In this document: positions 18,801 through 20,713 of the stretch, piece by piece
Layout of the letters: each line of letters starts with the position of its first letter
Position numbering within the stretch: position 1 is the stretch's first letter
Assembly (NCBI GenBank): GCA_020650975.1
Contig: JAIPMN010014871.1
Location: 1 to 20,713 of the forward strand
Length of the DNA: 20,713 bases
Origin: Apostichopus californicus
Taxonomy: Eukaryota > Echinodermata > Holothuroidea > Aspidochirotida > Stichopodidae
Direction of reading: 5' to 3'
Position numbers and translations under genes: made by a program
The notes under the pieces: generated by a model
The model's database searches: none
What the model was told of the DNA's origin: nothing
What the model saw: the letters and a program-made list of their open reading frames with translations, nothing else

Positions 18801-19722
18801 CTGCCGGCATATAAACATCTCGTATGAAATATATTCAACACTATAACAACATTACAATATTTGTTATTAAAACAGTTAAGTTTTAGCTTATATTGTAAAT
18901 TTAACGCTTCTCTACAAGAATTGTAAAATGCTCTCTTTCTTTTCGTGTATTTCATGAAGTTTGTAACTATTTATTTTCAACTTTGAGGATAAATCATTTA
19001 CATTGTTAACTTTCTGTTTATACTGTTCTAGATTTAGCATAATGCTTTCAACCTGGACACAAACACGTGAGACGAGACCATCTATATCTGAATTGAAAAC
19101 CAAAATGGATGACATTTCAGCGGACTATCTACCGGTAATAGGACTGTATATGTATTATGTCAATTTTATAGTCAATTTTATGTCAATTTTATAGTTTTAT
19201 CGAACCAATCCTAATGATAAATTGATGAGTTAAAAGTCTCGGAAGTTCCTTTCATATTTGTACGGCGATATAGGTTTAAACAAAACAGGAGGGTTTAAAA
19301 TGATGTATAGTCTTTCCGAAAATATTCGTTTTTCTATTTAATGCATCTTTGTAAGAGAACGTACTAAACTCATGATAAATAGCGTATAGTATGTTATGGT
19401 AGTAATGTGTTGCTTAAACTAACGTTTGACGAATTAAGTTCTTAAATACCAACCACTTATTTTCATTAATGGATATAGTCTTTATTGATCCTTATATAAA
19501 CTTAACCATTATTGTTTGTACAGCTGTTTTATTTCCTGGCATATTTTTATGCTACAAGTTTCAAATATTTGTCAATAAAGTGACGGATAATGATAATTGA
19601 AACAATTGAAACGATTCTCTTTTTGTTGTTGTTTACAGTCAGACGTGGCCCCACCATCCACTGATTACTTCAGTATCTCAGAACCTAACGCGGATTATGC
19701 TGTACCCTGGGCAAATATTTGA
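9763..19722 (+). CDS. Gene 2: Ig-domain receptor pseudokinase (complete, 16 exons)
   Basis: Exons are 9763-9826, 10298-10582, 11017-11376, 11737-11829, 12402-12429, 13265-13320, 13728-13796, 14230-14298, 15405-15569, 16101-16211, 16634-16821, 17730-17849, 18122-18233, 18695-18791, 19032-19134 and 19639-19722. They sum to 2004 nt (667 residues plus stop) with every phase matching. The order is signal peptide (1-21), Ig1 (22-116), Ig2 (117-236), one membrane span (about 239-262) followed by RRRKK, a juxtamembrane region with two repeated segments (296-341), a kinase-like domain (about 360-632) and a short tail. Key positions: Lys393 kept, alphaC Glu replaced by Met410, HRD is H499-P-G501, the loop Asn is Lys506, DFG is D519-F-W521. 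It should sit in the plasma membrane and signal, if at all, through partners. Family membership beyond Ig-type receptor tyrosine kinase is unresolved. Confidence 0.82.
9827..10297 (+). other. Intron 1 of gene 2, with an in-frame upstream ATG
   Basis: The donor is gtttga, weaker than the other donors. A TTTCA-type pentamer repeat lies near 10080-10112. The 3' part from ATG 10201 is open and in frame with the Ig exon through the acceptor, and encodes a hydrophobic stretch ([18 protein letters not shown]). It may be an alternative leader used without splicing, or simply a coding-like polypyrimidine tract. Confidence 0.55.
10298..10582 (+). CDS. Gene 2 exon 2: first Ig domain
   Basis: The acceptor is cattttgctttag and the donor TGTG/gtgagt. 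It is a phase 1-1 exon, the usual design for Ig modules. Residues 22-116 show the B-strand Cys40 in SITINC, the core Trp53 in LWKF, and the F-strand motif ENTGNYTC with Cys102, where the usual Asp is Asn. An extra Cys pair at 24 and 116 could form a second disulfide (inference). Four N-glycosylation sequons are present (39, 82, 99, 105). Confidence 0.85.
10583..11016 (+). other. Intron 2 of gene 2
   Basis: A GT-AG intron between the two Ig exons (gtgagt to gtttgttacag), AT-rich, with no feature I can support. Confidence 0.75.
11017..11376 (+). CDS. Gene 2 exon 3: second Ig-like domain and stalk
   Basis: It is a phase 1-1 exon of 360 nt covering residues 117-236. EGDNLSIVC (Cys146) and DVIVTC (Cys197) are the likely B- and F-strand cysteines, with a third Cys at 153. 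The usual core Trp after the first Cys is missing, so the fold is divergent. Sequons at 141, 165, 176, 186 and 223 make it glycan-rich. The end [19 protein letters not shown] is a membrane-proximal stalk. The donor at 11377 is required by phase; the nearer gtaggt at 11366 would lead to an early stop. Confidence 0.8.
11377..11736 (+). other. Intron 3 of gene 2
   Basis: A GT-AG intron from gtaggt to gattttccag, AT-rich, with no further feature seen. Confidence 0.75.
11737..11829 (+). CDS. Gene 2 exon 4: transmembrane segment
   Basis: A phase 1-1 exon between ttttccag and AAAG/gtaaac. Residues 238-267 hold a single unbroken hydrophobic span starting [12 protein letters not shown] and ending FLLIVICI. 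The basic stop-transfer run RRRKK follows directly, which sets type I topology with the kinase-like part inside the cell. Confidence 0.88.
12402..12429 (+). CDS. Gene 2 exon 5: 28-nt micro-exon
   Basis: The acceptor is aatattacag and the donor ATGAG/gtaagg, a strong donor. It converts phase 1 to phase 2 and adds EKPQEMTYM after the basic stop-transfer run. Tyr275 is the first intracellular Tyr. It is very short, but the phase of both neighbours demands it. Confidence 0.65.
12755..12960 (-). repeat. Possible degraded interspersed repeat with hairpin
   Basis: This patch is clearly GC-richer than the rest of the intron. It has a perfect small inverted repeat, GCCGAT-ttcat-ATCGGC, at 12853-12869. 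Read on the minus strand it contains CTAGTAGAGCGCCGGATC, a weak likeness to a tRNA head, but no good box B follows. It is unclassified, and the limits are approximate. Confidence 0.3.
13265..13320 (+). CDS. Gene 2 exon 6: acidic juxtamembrane linker
   Basis: The acceptor is ctttcag and the donor ATCCAG/gtttgt; phase 2-1. It encodes [18 protein letters not shown], an acidic and probably unstructured linker. The alternative frames do not match the neighbouring phases. Confidence 0.65.
13728..13796 (+). CDS. Gene 2 exon 7: juxtamembrane cassette, copy 1
   Basis: A 69-nt phase 1-1 exon between ttaccag and AGTG/gtaagg. It encodes (E)[20 protein letters not shown], then LS. It is symmetric, so it can be skipped or included without changing frame. 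It is Ser/Lys-rich with no known domain. [11 protein letters not shown] could be a Ser/Thr phosphorylation site (inference). Confidence 0.75.
14230..14298 (+). CDS. Gene 2 exon 8: juxtamembrane cassette, copy 2
   Basis: A 69-nt phase 1-1 exon between attttgcag and AATG/gtaagg. It encodes (E)[20 protein letters not shown], then LN. It shares LV, V, KMSKQ, S and SEGL with copy 1. In the full-length model both copies are included, giving a repeated 23-residue block in front of the kinase-like domain. Confidence 0.75.
14784..14849 (+). pseudogene. Juxtamembrane cassette, copy 3: broken exon
   Basis: It aligns with copies 1 and 2 ([12 protein letters not shown] is recognisable) behind a good acceptor, ttttgtgcag. 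A 3-base deletion near its start creates an in-frame TAG at 14792-14794, and the donor has changed from gtaagg to gttcgg. Inclusion would truncate the receptor just inside the membrane. It is most simply a dead exon. A regulated poison exon is possible but unsupported. Confidence 0.7.
14850..15404 (+). other. Intron before the N-lobe exon
   Basis: The left part is the tail of the third repeat unit. The rest is AT-rich and ends tcttcgtctag. A frame running on from the dead cassette to 15019 has no recognisable content. Confidence 0.65.
15405..15569 (+). CDS. Gene 2 exon 9: N-lobe with degenerate glycine loop and beta3 Lys
   Basis: The acceptor is gtctag and the donor CTCAG/gtgata; phase 1-1. 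Residues 342-396 include [20 protein letters not shown], which aligns with beta1, the glycine loop and beta2. Of the three loop glycines only the middle one (Gly371) remains; the first is Ser369 and the third Phe374. EYFIAKTVS supplies the beta3 Lys (Lys393). Splicing to 16101 makes Asp397 and continues into alphaC. The equivalent exon of gene 1 is outside the window. Confidence 0.82.
15570..16100 (+). other. Intron leading into the duplicated arm
   Basis: AT-rich intron (gtgata to ttttcag). The match to the left arm is visible from 16026 only because gene 1 is cut at the window edge; the duplication may extend further left. Confidence 0.7.
16101..16211 (+). CDS. Gene 2 exon 10: alphaC to beta4-5
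   Basis: Residues 397-433 plus a split codon. It contains [11 protein letters not shown]. Met410 stands at the expected alphaC Glu position. The exon is base-identical to the one in gene 1, and so are its flanks. Confidence 0.85.
16634..16821 (+). CDS. Gene 2 exon 11: hinge, insert, alphaE
   Basis: Residues 434-496, phase 1-0. Hinge ELLEYGTL, short insert, then [16 protein letters not shown]. It carries Cys456 where gene 1 has Gly, and Tyr477 where gene 1 has Cys. Confidence 0.85.
16872..17188 (-). mobile_element. tRNA-derived SINE (in gene 2 intron)
   Basis: The same element, orientation and site as in gene 1, with box B GGTTCGAATCC intact (plus-strand 17120-17130). Shared position shows it was inserted before the duplication. 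The head is otherwise mutated, so it is probably not active. Confidence 0.75.
17730..17849 (+). CDS. Gene 2 exon 12: HPG catalytic loop and DFW
   Basis: Residues 497-536, phase 0-0. H499-P500-G501 replaces HRD, R505 is kept, K506 replaces Asn and D519-F520-W521 replaces DFG. It translates to exactly the same 40 residues as gene 1 despite six base changes, all silent. Confidence 0.87.
17926..17936 (+). repeat. 11-G homopolymer
   Basis: Counterpart of the 13-G run in gene 1, again next to a short TA run. Confidence 0.85.
18122..18233 (+). CDS. Gene 2 exon 13: PPE motif and alphaF
   Basis: Residues 537-573 plus a split Gly codon. GWFPPET then [14 protein letters not shown]. The open frame happens to continue far into the intron (to 18442), but the splice donor gtaagt and the downstream exon phase argue for normal splicing. 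Confidence 0.85.
18695..18791 (+). CDS. Gene 2 exon 14: alphaG region
   Basis: Residues 574-605 plus two bases of Ile606. [10 protein letters not shown]...RPMSCPGS. Pro597 where gene 1 has Ser. Confidence 0.8.
19032..19134 (+). CDS. Gene 2 exon 15: end of kinase-like domain
   Basis: Residues 606-640. [19 protein letters not shown] keeps the C-lobe Trp614 and Arg621-Pro622. Thr613 and Asp637 differ from gene 1. Confidence 0.85.
19639..19722 (+). CDS. Gene 2 exon 16: tail and stop
   Basis: Residues 641-667 and TGA at 19720-19722. Tyr650 (DYFSI) and Tyr660 (DYAVP) are both retained. Val643 replaces Met of gene 1. Confidence 0.82.
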   Translation, partial: SDVAPPSTDYFSISEPNADYAVPWANI

Positions 19723-20713
19723 TGTAATGTTTTATCTATACACTGAAACTATTTGACGCAAATTTACAACGGAAACCAACGGATGTAACGGTTCAAGTAC
19801 CAATATACAATATAAAGAAGACATTTTGTGCAAATCAATGTGATAATTACTATTACAAATTTAAAATAATCAAGCTGTGGATTTTCAAACTAAAGTGACT
19901 GAATGAATACAAAGAATTACAGTGATGTATTATTTTTGTGTATTAGAAGTTAGTTTTAAAAGCTCATTTGCTGGGTATCAATAGAATGGAATATTTTACA
20001 TCCGAGTAAAAAGTTATCATCCCATATTAAACACAAAAAAAAAACAATAAATACGTTATGGGGGAACACAAACAAATTATTACTACTTGACCACAACCTC
20101 GATAAAGCCTGTTTTTAAAGAGGATTTATTAACCATTATGTGTGCAATCCATCGCAATTTTCAGTAAAACGATATGCTAAAATCATTCTATGAGTGCGAA
20201 CTAACCCTATTGTTGGAAATATTGCTAAACAACTGTATAATGAATTTACCCGTATGCAAATGTTCACCATACTGTCTAAAACACTGTTCCTAAATTAATT
20301 ATGATATTTTTTAAATTAATTTCCTTATCACTGTTGCTGTTTAACAAGTTACTTAAAAAAAATTAGAGCCATTTCGCGTAAGTTGTATGATCTATTTGTT
20401 CATGATAAACTTGGAAGCTGCAGTTTTCCTTTAAACTCTACGTCACCTGCACACCAGAAGAAACAATCTTCTCAATTCTCTCACGTAGCTTCACTAGTAT
20501 TTCCTATAAGTAAATCTACCAGTCATGTCCGTTTGCATTTGTTAGGAACTAAACGGGCAACTCATTCATTTCCACTAAAGAAACAATAAACTTTTAAAAG
20601 TGTGCAAGAAACACTGTTGACGGTGTCTTTAAAGTTGCCCACTATGATGATGTATCGTTCGTGATTATCAAAGCTCCTTTCAGAAGCTCCTAAAAAGAAA
20701 ATGAAAAGTAAAA
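19723..20713. other. 3' flank of gene 2
   Basis: Probable 3' untranslated region and flank, nearly identical to 3668-4657. AATAAA occurs near 20045, but gene 1 has AATACA there, so I do not assign a cleavage site. A plus-strand frame at 20383-20589 lacks an ATG and is stopped in the left arm, so it is not called. Confidence 0.6.

Larger units (their letters stand above)
16212..19638 (+). other. Introns of the gene 2 kinase region
   Basis: Introns 16212-16633, 16822-17729, 17850-18121, 18234-18694, 18792-19031 and 19135-19638, all GT-AG and colinear with those of gene 1. Apart from the SINE and the simple repeats I see nothing else in them. Confidence 0.75.
16026..20713 (+). repeat. Right arm of the tandem duplication
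   Basis: This matches 1-4657 base for base over long stretches, and the first 252 bases are identical. The copy carries the same exons, SINE and 3' flank. Differences include a short insertion near 17376-17398, a 7-base loss near 17520 and rewritten sequence near 18636-18680. It runs to the end of the window. Confidence 0.9.

Noticed and set aside
20383..20589. 68-residue frame in the 3' flank of gene 2
   Set aside because: It begins with TTG, not ATG, and the left-arm equivalent has a TAA at 4493-4495; no conservation as protein.

Overview
The window is animal (metazoan) nuclear DNA. It is AT-rich, its genes are split into short exons with GT-AG introns, and it carries tRNA-derived SINE insertions and a receptor with Ig, membrane and tyrosine-kinase-like parts. 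The SINE type and the receptor style fit a marine invertebrate, possibly an echinoderm such as a sea cucumber, but the sequence alone does not prove this.

Layout. Two paralogous genes lie head to tail on the + strand. Gene 1 enters from the left, already inside its kinase-like domain, with seven exons visible and a stop at 3665-3667. Gene 2 is complete by my model. A signal-peptide exon at 9763-9826 is followed by two Ig exons (10298-10582, 11017-11376), a transmembrane exon (11737-11829), short juxtamembrane exons that include a tandemly repeated cassette (13728, 14230 and a dead third copy at 14784), an N-lobe exon (15405-15569) and seven exons matching those of gene 1 (16101-19722). The 16 exons join in phase throughout: 2004 nt, 667 codons plus stop. 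Positions 1-4657 and 16026-20713 are the two arms of a tandem duplication with a period of about 16.0 kb. Each arm carries the same intronic SINE, so the SINE is older than the duplication.

Main point. The kinase-like domain folds as a tyrosine kinase on paper: hinge, alphaE, SDxWSxG, the W of the late C-lobe and the RP motif are all present. Its catalytic motifs are gone. HRD is HPG, the metal-binding Asn of the catalytic loop is Lys, DFG is DFW, the glycine loop keeps one Gly, the alphaC Glu appears to be Met, and the activation segment has no Tyr. The two copies share these changes, and the catalytic-loop exon differs between them by six synonymous and no amino-acid-changing substitutions. 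This looks like a conserved pseudokinase receptor, small (two Ig domains) and heavily glycosylated, with a short tail holding two tyrosines. It would be expected to act as a binding or scaffold receptor, not an enzyme.

The gap between the genes (about 3.7-9.7 kb) is AT-rich and mostly featureless, except for a second signal-peptide-like exon at 6653-6707 that resembles the gene 2 first exon and ends in the same phase.
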